NCBI RefSeq assembly: GCF_905404315.1
Contig: NC_066282.1
Span: forward strand, 7,464,501-7,528,500
Length of the DNA: 64,000 bases
Direction of reading: 5' to 3'
Source of the DNA: Leptidea sinapis
Taxonomy: Eukaryota > Arthropoda > Insecta > Lepidoptera > Pieridae
The number at the start of each line of letters is the position of its first letter. The first letter of the stretch is position 1. Both the position numbers and the translations under genes were made by a program. Shown in pieces: positions 42,987 through 54,425 of this stretch. The notes under the pieces are model-generated. The model was given only the letters and a program-made list of their open reading frames with translations, did not search any database and was not told the DNA's origin.

Positions 42987-45900
42987 TGCCCTGTACTTTC
43001 TCCGGGGCGTAAAAAGAATAGGGGAGTCCCAGGCCCATGGGTGTCGTAAGAGGCGACTAAGGGCTTTTTAGAATAGGGAGAGTCACGCTGCCGTCTTATG
43101 ACGTCAGCACAATCGGGCCAGACTCGTCCGGGTTAATTACCACACTCGCACAAAATACCGGCGTGAAGTAGCGGCCTAGTGCCGCTATGTTTCGCATAGG
43201 TTAGTGTCGAGGACCGGTGGCCATCCCTTCCCCCCCCCCCCCCCCCACACAAATTATGAGAGCGGTCCGTAAAAAGATATTACCCCAGGAGGGTACCAGC
43301 TCTACCAGAGCCGGAGAATCCCTCCCCGAGCACTCTCGCTCGGGCCGCCCTTCGTATTCTGGGGTGGGCACAGAACCGCGCATGACCGAGGACAAACGAG
43401 GCAGTAACACCACGGCACCCCGCTCCACGCTCAACGTGGACTTTTGCAATATCAGGGGAATTCACTCCAATTTCATCGCCGTCCACCACCACCTTGAGAC
43501 GGCGCAGCCGGCCTTGTGTTTCCTTACGGAGACGCAGATATCTCGACCTAGCGATACGTCATATTTAACGTACCCCGGGTACAAAATTGAGCACAACTTT
43601 TTGCCTCATGCCGGGGTATGTGTGTACGTTAGGGAGGATATCTGCTGTCGCCGTCTCGGCAATTTTGAGGGTAGGGACCTGTCTACTCTCTGGCTCCGCG
43701 TAGATTTAGACGACCGCGTCCGTATCTATGCGTGTGTCTACAGGTCCCATAGTGGTAACGCAGAAACCGATCATCTCATGGGCTGCGTTCAAGCAGCAAT
43801 TGACGTCGTGCTTGCACAGATCCCCTCCGCTGAAATCGTGGTCTTGGGTGATTTCAACGGGCACAATGCCGAATGGCTTGGATCACGTACCACAGACTAC
43901 GCAGGGCGATCTGTGCATAATTTTGCATAGGCGTATGGTCTGTCCCAATTGGTTGAGTCGCCAACGCGGCTCCCGGATGTGGATAGCCACATGCCGTCCT
44001 TATTAGATCTTCTGCTGACTACACATCCCGATGGTTACCAGGTCTTTGTCGACGCCCCTCTCGGAACGTCTGACCATTGCCTGGTCAGGAGTGTAGTGCC
44101 TATCCGACGCCAACGTCGCAGACCACCAGCGACCCGCCGCGTTTGGCACTACAAGTCAGCAGATTGGGATAGGATGCGTTCCTTTTTTGCATCCTACCCT
44201 TGGGGCAAGGTTTGTTTTCCTTCGGATGATCCTAGTGCCTGCGCCATTGCAGTAGGCGATGTGATACTGCAGGGCATGGATATTTTTATACCAAGCTCTG
44301 TAGTACCGATCGGTGGCAGATCACAGCCCTGGTTCGATGCGTCAGTTAAAGCAGCATCTGACTGCAAAAAACAAGCGTATCGAACTTGGGTTGCGGCGCT
44401 GGGCACAAAGGATCCGAACTGCAAGGTTCTTAAGAGGAAATATAACCGTGCCTCCAGATTTTTTAAGCGGCAAATCGCCCGTGCGAAGTCTAAGCACGTC
44501 GTCAAAATCGGCGAGCAGCTTTCCAGTTACCCGACCGGAACACGCAAGTTCTGGTCGTTGTCGAAAGCTGCTCTTGGTAACTTCAACCAGCCGTCCTTGC
44601 CGCCGTTGCACATGAGGAATGACACCCTGGCCCATACGGCAAAAGAGAAAGCCGAGCTCCTGTGCGCTCTTTTCGCCTCCAACTCGACTCTTGACGACAA
44701 CGGAAAAACACCGCCGACCATCCCGCGGTGTCAGAGCTCAATGCCTGAAGTACAGTTCAGACAGAAAACTGTTAGGCGAGCTCTGTTTTCGTTGGACGTC
44801 AGGAAGTCGAGCGGGCCGGATGGCATTTCTCCAATCGTGCTTAGAACGTGTGCCCCTGAGTTGACGCCGGTGCTAACGCGTTTATTCCGGCACTCTTATT
44901 CCAAAGGCGTAGTCCCTGACTCATGGAAGTCAGCCCTTGTCCATCCGATCCAAAAAAAAGGAGACAGTTCGGATCCGGCGAACTACAGGCCTATTGCTAT
45001 CACCTCCCTGCTCTCCAAAATCATGGAGAGCATAATTAGCCACCAGCTTTTAGTATACCTAGAGGGTCACTAGTTGATCAACGACCGACAGTACGGCTTT
45101 CGCCATGGACGGTCGGCAGGTGATCTTCTGGTATACCTAACACATAGATGGGCGTCGGCTATTGAAAGCAAGGGGGAAGACCTGGCAGTTAGCCTGGATA
45201 TAGCGAAGGCCTTTGATCGTGTATGGCACAAGGCGCTCCTCTCAAAACTTCCATCATTTGGGCTTCCCGAGAGCTTGTGCAAGTGGACCTCCAGCTTCCT
45301 CACTGGGCGTAGCATACAGGTCGTTGTCGACGGATATTGCTCGAACCCGAAGCCCGTGAATGCTGGAGTGCCCCAAGGCTGTGTGCTATCTCCTACGCTG
45401 TTTTCTTCTGCATATCAATGATATGTTGGACACCTCCAACATGCATTGCTATGCAGATGACAGCACTGGTGATGCCGTATACACGGGCCATGCAGGTCTC
45501 TCTCGGGAAATCGTCGACCAGTGCCGGGAGAAACTTGTGTCTTCTATCGAGTCCTCTCTCGAGAAGGTCGCGGAATGGGGTAAATTGAACCTTGTCCAAT
45601 TTAACCCCCAGAAGACTCAAGTTTGCGCGTTTACCACTAAAAAAACCCCATTTGTCGTATCACCGCTCTTCGAGAACACTTCTCTTAAAGCCGCGCCTAG
45701 TATCGGAATACTGGGTTTCGAAATCTCGAGCGATTGCCAATTCCGTGGCCATCTGGAGGGCAAAGCCAAATTGGCTTCGAAGAAGCTGGGCGTCATCAAT
45801 AGAGCATGGCCAAGCCGGCCCACATTCTAGCGCTCTACAAAGCGCAGGTCCGGCCACACATGGAGTATTGCTGTCATCTCTGGTCTGGTGCACCCCAGTA

Positions 45901-46393
45901 TCTGCTCGATCCATTTGACCGCGTGCAACGTAGAGCAGCTCGAATTGTCGGGGACTCAGTGCTCTGTGAACGGCTGGATCACTTGGCGTTGCGTAGAGAC
46001 GTCGCTTCATTGTGTGTCTTCTACCGCATTTATCACGGGGAGTGTTCCGAAGAGCTGTTTAACCTGATTCCTGCCGCCGAATTTCACCATCGCACGACAT
46101 GCCACAAGTTAGGATATCATCCCCACCATCTGGATGTGTGGCGGTCCTCCACAGTGCGGTTTTCAAGAAGCTTTCTCCCTCGTACTACAAAGCTGTGGAA
46201 TGAGCTTCCTTTTGCGGTGTTTCGGGGACGATACGACATGGGTACCTTCAAAAAAAGCGCGTACACCTTCCTTAAAGGCCGGCAACGCTCTTGTGATTCC
46301 TCTGGTGTTGCAAGAGAATGTGGGCGGCGGTGATCACTTAACACCAGGTGACCCGTACGCTCGTTTGTCCTCCTATTCCATAAAAAAAAAAAA
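42987..46393 (+). mobile_element. CR1/Jockey-superfamily retrotransposon, full length (about 3.4 kb)
   Basis: Runs from the shared 5' end TTTGCCCTGTACTTTCTCCG through about 270 bp of 5' UTR, with a 17-C tract at 43230-43246, then one long ORF region and the 3' UTR ending CTCCTATTCCATAAAA. The 3' tail is A12. No convincing target-site duplication was found. The coding region is broken (see 43217-46333), so transposition would need trans help. Confidence 0.9.
43217..46333 (+). pseudogene. Endonuclease-reverse transcriptase ORF with two stops, a frameshift and a deletion
   Basis: Same protein as at 33284-35623 plus the complete C-terminus. Damage seen: TAG at 43928 after HNFA in the endonuclease; TAG at 45071 where the sister copy has Gln in EGHQLIND; an extra T near 45403 before the HINDML segment; and a short deletion near 45809 replacing the RARQYFK residues. 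Domain motifs otherwise match: FLTETQ, GDFNGH, SDHCLV, SLDIAKAFDRVW, GVPQGCVLSP, YADD and the C-terminal PHMEYCCHLWSG. Few differences from the sister copy indicate recent divergence, so these lesions are young. I describe the breaks only. Confidence 0.85.
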
Positions 46394-46569
46394 GGATAAT
46401 GTAAGTTTCAAAAGTCACAACAATTCGTTAATAGGACCTTTATATTCTCCAATATATAGGGCTGTGTAGTGAGACTTTTATACACTACAAATATTTATAT
46501 AAGAACTAAGGTTTATCTTTTATGTATATTTCATCTGTGGCTAATGATATGGTTGATATCACAACTAAT
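46394..46569. other. Short unassigned spacer
   Basis: Nothing supported. Confidence 0.4.
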
Positions 46570-46810
46570 TAAGTTTTCGTCTCCGCTGTGCTCCTACTAG
46601 ATGCCGCAGGCGTAGTCGCGAAGTGCGCAAACTAATACTACGCCTACGCCTAAGTGGGCGTACTCGAGCCAATCTCGAAGAATGTGTGACGTTGACGTGC
46701 CACATTTTCTGTTAAACTTTGCTATTAATTGAAACTAAAATGCTGGGTTGCACAGTAAAATTTTATAAAAATAGAAGAATTCTTTCTTGTAGTATACAAG
46801 AAAGAATTCT
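46570..46810 (+). mobile_element. Remnant of a THAP-coding TIR element, left end
   Basis: 46570-46593 resembles the TIR at 60310-60335, and CTCGAGCCAATCTCGAA, TGTGTGACGTTGACGTGCCA and the start-codon context AACTAAAATGC are shared with 60530-60612. The frame MLGCTVKFYKN is a degraded THAP zinc-finger start (second Cys of the C4C spacing lost to Tyr). It lacks the insertion at 60354-60525, giving an empty site for that repeat. Confidence 0.55.
46776..46810. repeat. 35-bp palindrome in the THAP remnant
   Basis: Arms of 16 bases (AGAATTCTTTCTTGTA / TACAAGAAAGAATTCT) around GTA. The 60.6-kb relative has only the right-arm sequence, so one arm arose by local inverted copying. Confidence 0.85.
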
Positions 46811-47306
46811 AATCTAATTCGAATTTGAAAAAATTATATATAAATATAATTCAATTGTAGTATTTTTATTTCGACGCGTTTAGCAAAATAGTCACAATTT
46901 CTCGAACAACTCTGAAAGAGCGGCGATATCACTGCACGAATCTATCACAAAATATCAGCATTTTTGATACAATACAATACAACTGAGCTTGTTTATCTAG
47001 CAAACCGTTACATTAACCGCATAATGATACCTCGGCTATTGTAAACACAAGTGGCTAAAGCGTCTCAAGTGGCCAGGCTGGATTTGGCACAAAAACAGCT
47101 TAGCAGATGGCAACTGTGGGCACGCGGAATGTTTAAGCATAGCATGTGTAACACTCGCCGTAATCAAAGAAAATACTAAGAAAATTCATGTTGTGTTAAG
47201 GTTGCATTAAAGTTTTATAAAAGTTGCCTAAATACCAACACTTCTGTATAAATTTCAAAATTACATTTTATAACGGACTTTATTAATATTGATAACCTAA
47301 ACTAGA
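46811..47306. other. Gene-free AT-rich DNA
   Basis: Nothing supported. Confidence 0.4.
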
Positions 47307-49187
47307 TTTTTTTTTATGGAAAAAGAAGGACAAATGAACGTACGGGTCTCCTGGTCTTAAGTGATCACCGCCGCCCATTTTCTCTTGCAAGACCAGAGCA
47401 ATCACAGGAGCGTTGCCGGCCTATAAGGAAGGTGTACGCGCTTTTTTTGAAGGTACCCATTTTGTATCGTCCCGGAAACACTGCACAAGGAAGCTCATTC
47501 CACAGCTTTGTAGTACGTGGAAGAAAGCTCCTTGAAAACCGCACTGTTGAGGACCGCACACATCCAGATGGTTAGGATGATATCCTAATTTGTGGCGTGT
47601 CGTGCGAAGGTGGAATTCGGCGGCAGGAATCAGGTTGAACAGCTCTTCGGAACACTTTCCGTGATAAATGCGGTAGAAGACACACAATGAAGCGACGTCT
47701 CTACGCAACGCCAAGTGATCCAGCCGTTCACAGAGCACTGGGTCCCCGACAATTCGAGCTGCTCTGCGTTGCACGCGGTCAAATGGATCGAGCTGATACT
47801 GGGGTGCGACAGACCAGAGATGACAGCAATATTCCATGTGTGGCCGGACCTGCGCTTTGTAGAGCGCTAGAATATGGGCCGGCTTGAAGTATTGCCGTGC
47901 TCTATTGATGACGCTCAGCTTCTTCGAAGCCAATTCGGCTTTGCCCTCCAGATGGCCACGGAATTGGCAATCGCTCGAGATTTCGAGACCCAGTATTCCG
48001 ATACTAGGCGAGGCTTTAAGGGAAGTGTTATCGAAGAGCGGTGATACGACAAATGGTGTTTTTGTGACGAACGCGCAAACATGAGTCTTCTGGGGGTTAA
48101 ATTGGACAAGCTTCAATTTACCCCATTCCGCGACCTTCTCGAGAGAGGACTCGATAGAAGACACAAGTTTCTCCCAGCACTGGTCGACGTTTTCCCGAGA
48201 GAGACCTGCATGGCCCGTGTATACGGCATCACCAGTGCTGTCGTCTGCATAGCAATGTATGTTGGAGGTGTCCAACATATCATTGATATGCAGAAGAGAT
48301 AGCGTGGGAGATAGCACACAGCCTTGGGGCACTCCAGCGTTCACGGGCTTTGGATTCGAGCAAAAACCGTCAACAACGACTTGTATGCTGCGCCCAGTGA
48401 GGAAGCTGGAGGTCCACTTGCATAAGCTCTCGGGAAACCCAAATGGTGGAAGTTTTGAGAGGAGCGTCTTGTGCCATACACGATCAAAGGCCTTCGCTAT
48501 ATCCAGGCTAACTGCCAGGCCTTCACCCTTGCTTTCAATAGCCGCCGCCCATCTATGTGTTAGGTTTACCAGAAGATCACCTGCCGACCGATCATGGCGA
48601 AAGCCGTATTGTCGGTCGTTGATCAACTGGTGACCCTCTAGGTATACCAGAAGTTGGCGGCTAATTATACTCTCCATGATTTTGGAGAGGAGGGAGGTTA
48701 TAGCAATAGGCCTGTAGTTTGCCGGATCCGAACTGTCTCCTTTTTTGGATCGGATGGACAAGGGCTGACTTCCATGAGTCAGGGACTACGCCTTTGGAAT
48801 AAGAGTGCCGGAATAAGCGCGTTAGCACCGGCGTCAACTCAGGGGCACACGTTCTAAGCACGATTGGAGAAATGCCATCCGCCCCGCTCGACTACCTGAC
48901 GTCTCACGAAAACAGAGCTCTCCTTACAGTTTTCTGTCTGAACTGTACTTCAGGCATAGAGCTCTGACACCACGGGATGGTCGGCGGTGATTTTCCGTTG
49001 TCGTCAAGAGTCGAGTTGGAGGCCCATCGGCTTTCTCTTTTGCCGTATGGGCCAGGGTGTCATTCCTCGTGCGCAACGGCGGCATGGACGGCTGGTTGAA
49101 CTTACCGAGAGCAGCTTTCGACAACGACCAGAACTTGCGTGTTCCGGTTGGGTAACAGGAAAGATGCTCGCCGATTTTGACGACGTG
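47307..49187 (-). mobile_element. CR1/Jockey-superfamily retrotransposon, 5'-truncated, broken
   Basis: Minus-strand copy from HVVKIGE in the linker to the 3' tail (T run at 47307-47315). It is more diverged than the 33-46 kb pair and has several frameshifts and a deletion near 49020 that removes part of the AELLCALFASNS region. Reverse-transcriptase motifs (SLDIAKAFDRVW, GVPQGCVLSPTL, HCYADD) remain in the 47421-48761 frame. Confidence 0.9.
47421..48761 (-). pseudogene. Reverse transcriptase fragment with intact YADD (about 440 codons)
   Basis: Longest frame of this copy, beginning inside KKGDSSDPANYRPIAITSLL and running through motif A (SLDIAKAFDRVW), motif B (GVPQGCVLSPTL), motif C (HCYADDSTGDAV), the thumb and the C-terminus. 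The frame slips near the end, where the last residues follow a neighbouring frame. The N-terminal endonuclease is absent and the remaining upstream codons are in other frames, so it is not functional. Confidence 0.8.
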
Positions 49188-49365
49188 AAAAAATTTCTTA
49201 AATAATCTAGAATTTAAATTTTTAATGCTATTCGGTAACTTTTTATAAACACATACACAACTTTTATTATATTTTTTAGGGACATCATGTAGAACGAGTC
49301 TTTGTGGATCACGTCGGTTCCGCGGATTTAAATCATTAGCTGATTTAAACAAAAACAATACAAAA
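49188..49365 (-). mobile_element. C-terminal fragment of another retrotransposon, fused to the 5' end of the CR1-like copy
   Basis: Reads FLFKSANDLNPRNRRDP, then VCVYKKLPNSIKNLNSRLFKKFF and runs without a stop into HVVKIGE of the CR1-like copy. The YKKLPNSIK.L...LFKK pattern parallels the C-terminus at 31910-32143, so this is a related ORF tail. The 144-codon fusion frame is a product of insertion and not a real gene. Confidence 0.5.
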
Positions 49366-50589
49366 TTAAGTTAACGTTATTTCAAATTATCGATTCATTA
49401 TACATACAATATATAAAGACGAAATTTAGGACGCTGTTTTAGGAGTAAAAAAGAAAAAGGAGTAAAAGAAAATTTTCAATCGTTGGCATATAATGCAGGT
49501 TGAATTTTTCAACGAGGAATCGAAACCGTGGATTTTGAAAAAAAGAAATAGCCAGTATTAATTACCATTAATTGATATTGACACTAGATGTTAGAAGCGG
49601 TTAAATTCGAATTTTTTCTTAATTTTCTCCTATGTTACATTACTTCTTAGAATTCGATCCTTTGTATCATTCCCGTTCTGATACTTATCGTAGAAGAGCT
49701 ATTGTATTTTATTATTTTTATTAGCTATTAGAAATTGATTCTATTGTTGCTATCAAAACGGGGTGAGACCGGTCATTGTACCAATTATAACGTCTTTAGG
49801 ATGGTAATGGTGTGGTATTTGATACTTTGTTTTTCAGATTTTTAATTATTGTTGATAGTACGATTGAATTAATGAATTTAATTTAATTTCGATAATACTC
49901 TCCAATTAAGTACTTTCAAGCTTTTAGATCCATTGCATATTCTGACGAATATATTCGTTTTAATATTATATCGTAGTAAAAATCACCAGCCTAGTAAGGA
50001 AGTGGTTCTTAGTTAATAGTTCTATATTGGTTGGATTGAGCGTGAGCTGTATTAGTCGGAGTTCTAATTTTGGTTACAGATGCAGGGGTTGGATTGAGCC
50101 ATACCTGCAAGTTGAACAAGACATACCAATTCCCGCATCGTTCATAAAGTTTGGTTATAAATTTAATTTCTATAATGAATCCGAAAATTCAAAATAAAAA
50201 CCGAAGTTTTCATATCGAACTTCATAAAAATAGAAATGTCGTCTGTCGGCGCGTCTGAAAATATTGTATATAGACATATAATTTGCTTTCCCATTTCTCT
50301 TTTGTCCGCGGTATTCAACAAATTCACACCAGTTTTATTCAGACGTGTACACAATAAAATAGTTCCGGTTCAACTTTAATTTGTTTGCTTTATGCAAGGA
50401 CAATGAGATTCTCGTTCTGAACTTCCGCATCTTGTGTTTTAGATTACGGGACTCTGGAACTAGTTTTGAATAAAATCGCTTAAAGAGCTTAAAGTGTTTG
50501 ATAGTGATATTCAAAATAGAATAGAAGTAATAAATAATGGGTTTACTTGTTTTGCTATTGAATTCATTGATTTCATTTTGCTTATCTCC
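49366..50589. other. Gene-free AT-rich DNA
   Basis: 50130-50155 has a small plus-strand piece of the first SINE (CCCGCATCGTTCATAAAGTTT). Nothing else is supported. Confidence 0.4.
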
Positions 50590-50840
50590 TGTGAAGTTTG
50601 TCCCTCATTACGATACCACCGAGCTTGGACACACCGGCCTGGTATTTCGACTTGCCAAGGAGGAGTGGCTGATGAGAGTTTCAGATTTAGCTTGAGGATT
50701 TCTGGCAGCTCCCCTTGCAGCCTTATTAGAGATTGACGTGGGAGTTGTCATCCTGGGTTCGGGTTCCACTCTGCATGGGTCTCCGGGTAGACACACGTAG
50801 GCTGAGCACAGGGTCCCGCGCCACTCTCGTCTGCTGCACG
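50590..50840. other. GC-rich block, unassigned
   Basis: Composition contrasts with both flanks. A 62-codon minus frame (CRVEPEPRMTTPTSISNKAA) is Ser/Arg/Pro-rich and resembles the low-complexity start of retrotransposon ORF1 proteins, but no motif confirms this. Confidence 0.3.
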
Positions 50841-51744
50841 TTGCAAATGGTAATTAATATGTATTGCATACATAAATGGTAATAAAACCTAGAAAGCGAT
50901 GATCATTCTTTTTTGAGGAATAGCTTAGAAGGTCTGATAAGACAACAACTTGGAGAAAGAAACCCAATCATATAATGATATTTTAACAAATGGTTGAGTA
51001 GCTCAAGAGCTATAAATGGTTCTAGCAATAAATAATATACCGTTATTTAGTATTCTTATAAGCATACATATTATATAATCAGTTACTTTAGTATGTTAAT
51101 GTACAATGTGTATTACGTATTTGTGGTTATAAATGAATTTGAAAACTAAGCATATAATTTTAGTGTTGCAGCATTGCACAAAATTTGTAAAGAAGTATAA
51201 ATTGGTGGTGACAAATTAGGCAAGATTCTTTTTTGAATAAATGTAACAACTGGTTTCATTGTTGACGATGTAATATCTTTTTGATATCGGAATATTTCAG
51301 CGATAAGGTTATCTTAGGAGGATAGTTAAAAGTATGTCCACTGCACCAATTTTGAGTTCAAAGTCAAATGCTTAGGTTAGTATAGGTCATGTTTTGATCT
51401 TCGCTAATTGATGGATGAATGGATGAATTAAAATGGGGGTCACACATACCATGAAATAAATTGTATGAACAGGTTAACAAGTGGGTAAAGCCCGTAAAGC
51501 AGTAATCTCTGCTACATATCCTGATTAACTGTATTGTGTTGTAGTATCATTGGGAGATAGCCGTGATTGACTTTATTGTATTTTAGATTCATTGCTGCCC
51601 ATTGGTAGTCATACTAACAACATAGTTGTGAAGCAACTTTGAATAACACCAATGTATTAGTGCCTAGTGATAAGGACTGTTTTATTAATCCAATGAATTT
51701 CCTTTCAAAGTCAAAGTGAAATAAACTTTATTCAATTAGGCTTA
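50841..51744. other. Gene-free AT-rich DNA
   Basis: Nothing supported; contains a short GGATGAAT-type repeat near 51410. Confidence 0.4.
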
Positions 51745-51932
51745 AACTAAGCTAACTTTTGAATCGTCAACGATATATATAATACAAAAACATACATAAA
51801 TACACATAAACATCCATGACTCGGAAACAAACATCCATATTCATCATATAAATGATTGCACCTACCGGGACTCGAACCCGGGACCTCTAGCTTAGTAGTC
51901 AGGGGCACTAACCATTCGGCTAATAATAATAA
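51745..51932 (-). repeat. Second-family SINE, minus copy
   Basis: The tRNA-like head is 51857-51922, with a clean B box (GGTTCGAGTCC), and the body runs leftward. It is better preserved in the B box than the 15836-16083 copy. The adjacent TAA repeats (51922-51935) are the insertion flank. Confidence 0.75.
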
Positions 51933-52025
51933 TAACATAAATACTTAATGAGAAATTCTGTAGACGTTTGAAATTACTAGAAGTTATTGAAGGAGCTCAA
52001 ACATCCTTGAATATAAAAATTCAAT

Positions 52026-52180
52026 TTCATATGTATATTAACATCTAGATTCACTTTGACAGCTGTGAAAGCGTCGACAAATAATAAGGATAACAGTTTA
52101 CCTCTATTTTAAGAAAAGCACGCACAATAACACAAAGTGACATAAAAATCGCGAGTGCAACACATTTTTATTGTTTATGA
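52026..52180 (+). repeat. Old repeat without the MITE (part 1)
   Basis: Aligns with 16120-16172 plus 16484-16570. The MITE is absent between AAAGCGTCGACAAATAATAA and AGTTTACCTC, giving a natural empty site. The repeat resumes at 53295-53430 after about 1.1 kb of later insertions. Confidence 0.55.
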
Positions 52181-52325
52181 AAATAAGGGACGAGACGAGC
52201 AGGACGTGCAGCTGATATTAATTTATACGCCCTGCCCATTACAATGCAGTGCCGCTCAGAATTCATGAAAAACTCCAAAAATTCTGAGCGGCATTACAAC
52301 TGCGCTCGTCACCTTGAGACATAAA
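52180..52325 (-). repeat. GGGAGGC repeat, 5'-truncated
   Basis: 3' half on minus: tail TTATGAAAATAAGGGACGAG, then the CCCATTACAATGCAG and TTCTGAGCGGCATTACAACT strings. The fragment ends at the GACATAAAT region. Confidence 0.75.
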
Positions 52326-52326
52326 T

Positions 52327-52515
52327 CAAATCTAATCAAAATCAGTTTATTCAAGTAGGTCACGAAAATGACACTTATGAATGTCAAAAGAAATAAAATA
52401 TTTTTCTTATTGAATCTACCGCTACTTCGTAAAGGGTTGAGCTAATGAGAAGAAGTAGCAAGAAACTCATTGTCACTCTTTTATATCAAGATTTACAGAT
52501 CATTTCAATTACAAT
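52327..52515 (+). repeat. Dispersed repeat shared with 60354-60525
   Basis: Shared words: AATCAAAATCA, GACACTTATGAATGTC, TTCTTATTGAATCTAC, CTACTTCGTAAAGGGTTGAG. The full-length form is unknown. Noncoding. Confidence 0.65.
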
Positions 52516-53149
52516 ATAATATGTAAAATGATGCAACAAATACACTCAAACGTCAAATAGTCAATGTCTTACACGAGTAAGTCAAAAAAGTAAATGTAAA
52601 TTAATACAAAAGTTATTGAGTACAGTAGCTGCATCATCCACATACACCATAAATCAATAAAGGTATTCTGTGAGCATTTTATAAGCGATTATAAATAAAT
52701 AAACATGTATATATCCATACATATATATGTATACACAATAACTTTAAAGAATCTGAAACAGAGTCCCCGGCAACAGGATCATCCCGCCACCACAAGCAGC
52801 GCCCGTTCACGAGCATGACGCATGACCCAGCCATCGCCTCCCTCAACCATATTTTAGGGAAGGGGACGACCCGTCCCATGTCGCCGCCACAAGCAGTGAC
52901 ATTTAAGCGAGCATGATGAAACCTGTTACGAGAACTCAACAAACAAGAATAAAATAATCCTAATACATCCATATAATCCTACATATCATGCAATACTCAC
53001 CAAATACCTCTACTTACAATTTGACAATTCTGCTTAAACTTGTGATTAATATTATATTTTTACTAACTGTAATCAAAAGCTCAATCCTTTAGGGTAAACT
53101 TATCAAAATCACCTTATTCAGGCAGGTCAAGGAAATGACTTTTCTTTTT
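52516..53149. other. Unassigned, with a GC-rich block at 52740-52930
   Basis: In the GC-rich part the word pair CGCC(A/G)CCACAAGCAG occurs twice about 100 bp apart, each followed by a CGAGCATGA word, hinting at an old tandem duplication. No gene recognised. Confidence 0.35.
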
Positions 53150-53290
53150 ATATCCACCTCCTTCCCATAAGATATTAAGTCTCATTTGCCCAGTAATTTC
53201 ACTACCTACGGCACCTTTCAGACCGAAACAGTAATGCTTACACATTACTGCTTCACGGCAGAAATAGGCGACGTTGTGGTACCTATTATC
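53150..53290 (-). repeat. GGGAGGC repeat, middle part
   Basis: Contains AGTCTCATTTGCCCAGTAAT and CTTCACGGCAGAAATAGGCG; both ends are missing. Confidence 0.75.
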
Positions 53291-53294
53291 ATAT

Positions 53295-53430
53295 GATATA
53301 ATCAGGCATAGCTTGTCAAGCACATTAAAGTAATAACCTAGCCTGTTTTCAGTGGTTGTCTTACAGCAAGAGGCTCTATCTACAGGTATAAATTATATAA
53401 GATTATGGCTTATAAATGTATTATCTTACA
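53295..53430 (+). repeat. Old repeat (part 2)
   Basis: Continues 52026-52180: AACCTAGCCTGTTTTCAG, CTTACAGCAAGAGGCTCT correspond to 16590-16660. Confidence 0.5.
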
Positions 53431-53574
53431 TAGATCGTAAGTTTATATGTAGTTTTTTTTATGTAGGTATAATTAGTAATGTTTCTGTATTTATGAAAAA
53501 TTTAAGTTAAGCTATGTATACGTCACAAGTTATAGTTGTTGAAAGCCCGGCACTAATAAGTGACTTTGCTAATC

Positions 53575-54222
53575 ATTTTTAGGGATCCGTAGCCAAATGG
53601 CAAAAAATGGTACCCTTATAGATTCGTTAAGTCTGTCTGTCTGTCTGACTGTCCGTCCGTATGTCACAGCAACTTTTCCCGAAACTATAAGAACTATACT
53701 ATTGAAACTTGGTAAGTAGACGTATTTGGTGGATGGCATTAAGATTTTCATACAAAAAAAAAAACAATAAATTTTAGGGGTTCCCCAGACTTGAAACTAA
53801 AAATTTTTTTTTCATCTAACACATACGTGTGGATAGGTCTATGGATCTATGGATAGGTCTTCAAAAATGATATTGAGGTTTCTATATAGCTTAGAATAAA
53901 ATGATATTAGAAATTAATAGTTTGATAGTAATGAAGACAGATAGAGACTCTTCCAAAGTAGTAAAAGGTGTCCCCCGCCCACTGTAACTTCTAAAATAAG
54001 AGAATGACAAAAGTAAAAAAACATATGATGTACATTACCATGCAAACTTCCACCGATAATTAGTTTGAACAAGATCTAGTAAGTAGTTTTTTTTAATACG
54101 TCATAAATCTTTTTATCAATAACTTAATTGAAAAAAATAATTTACTTATATTAAAACAGTTACTTATATTATTACGGAAACCTTCATGGACGAGTCGGAC
54201 CAAGTGTGACTTGGCCGTTTTT
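53575..54222 (-). repeat. Dispersed 'AAACGGCCAAGT...GGGTACCATTT' repeat, long copy
   Basis: Minus orientation of the family at 17783 and 37934, here with both ends: the ACGGCCAAGTCACACTTGG-type head at the right and the GGATCCGTAGCCAAATGG tail at the left, with a GTCTGTCTGTCTGTCTGACT stretch. No protein. Confidence 0.7.
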
Positions 54223-54287
54223 TTATGAAATTGGTTTTGAAGCTCTAGCCGTTCCATTTGCTGAGTGTAAGTGATATTGTTAAGTAA

Positions 54288-54425
54288 ATAAAACGGGCGA
54301 ACTTAGCAAGGTGCGGCTTCATCTCTAGATATGATACGGAGTGCAGCAGCGAGGAGCTACAGGAGCTACACGAGGCTAACAACCAAGCTATCGCAGTTGC
54401 AGCCTTTTGGGCTGCCCGTATTTGA
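54288..54425 (+). pseudogene. Coding-like stretch, possible last exon, unknown
   Basis: Open from 54288: ANLARCGFISRYDTECSSEE, then LQELHEANNQAIAVAAFWAA and RI with TGA at 54423. GC content and codon choice (GAG, CTA, GCC) stand out from the AT-rich flanks. No family recognised. A splice acceptor is only weakly supported just upstream (TTAAG at 54280-54284). Could be a transposon fragment. Confidence 0.3.

Noticed and set aside
40327..45000. Assuming an LTR retrotransposon from the paired identical 2.55-kb arms
   Set aside because: The arms are inverted, not direct, and are themselves non-LTR elements with endonuclease and RT.
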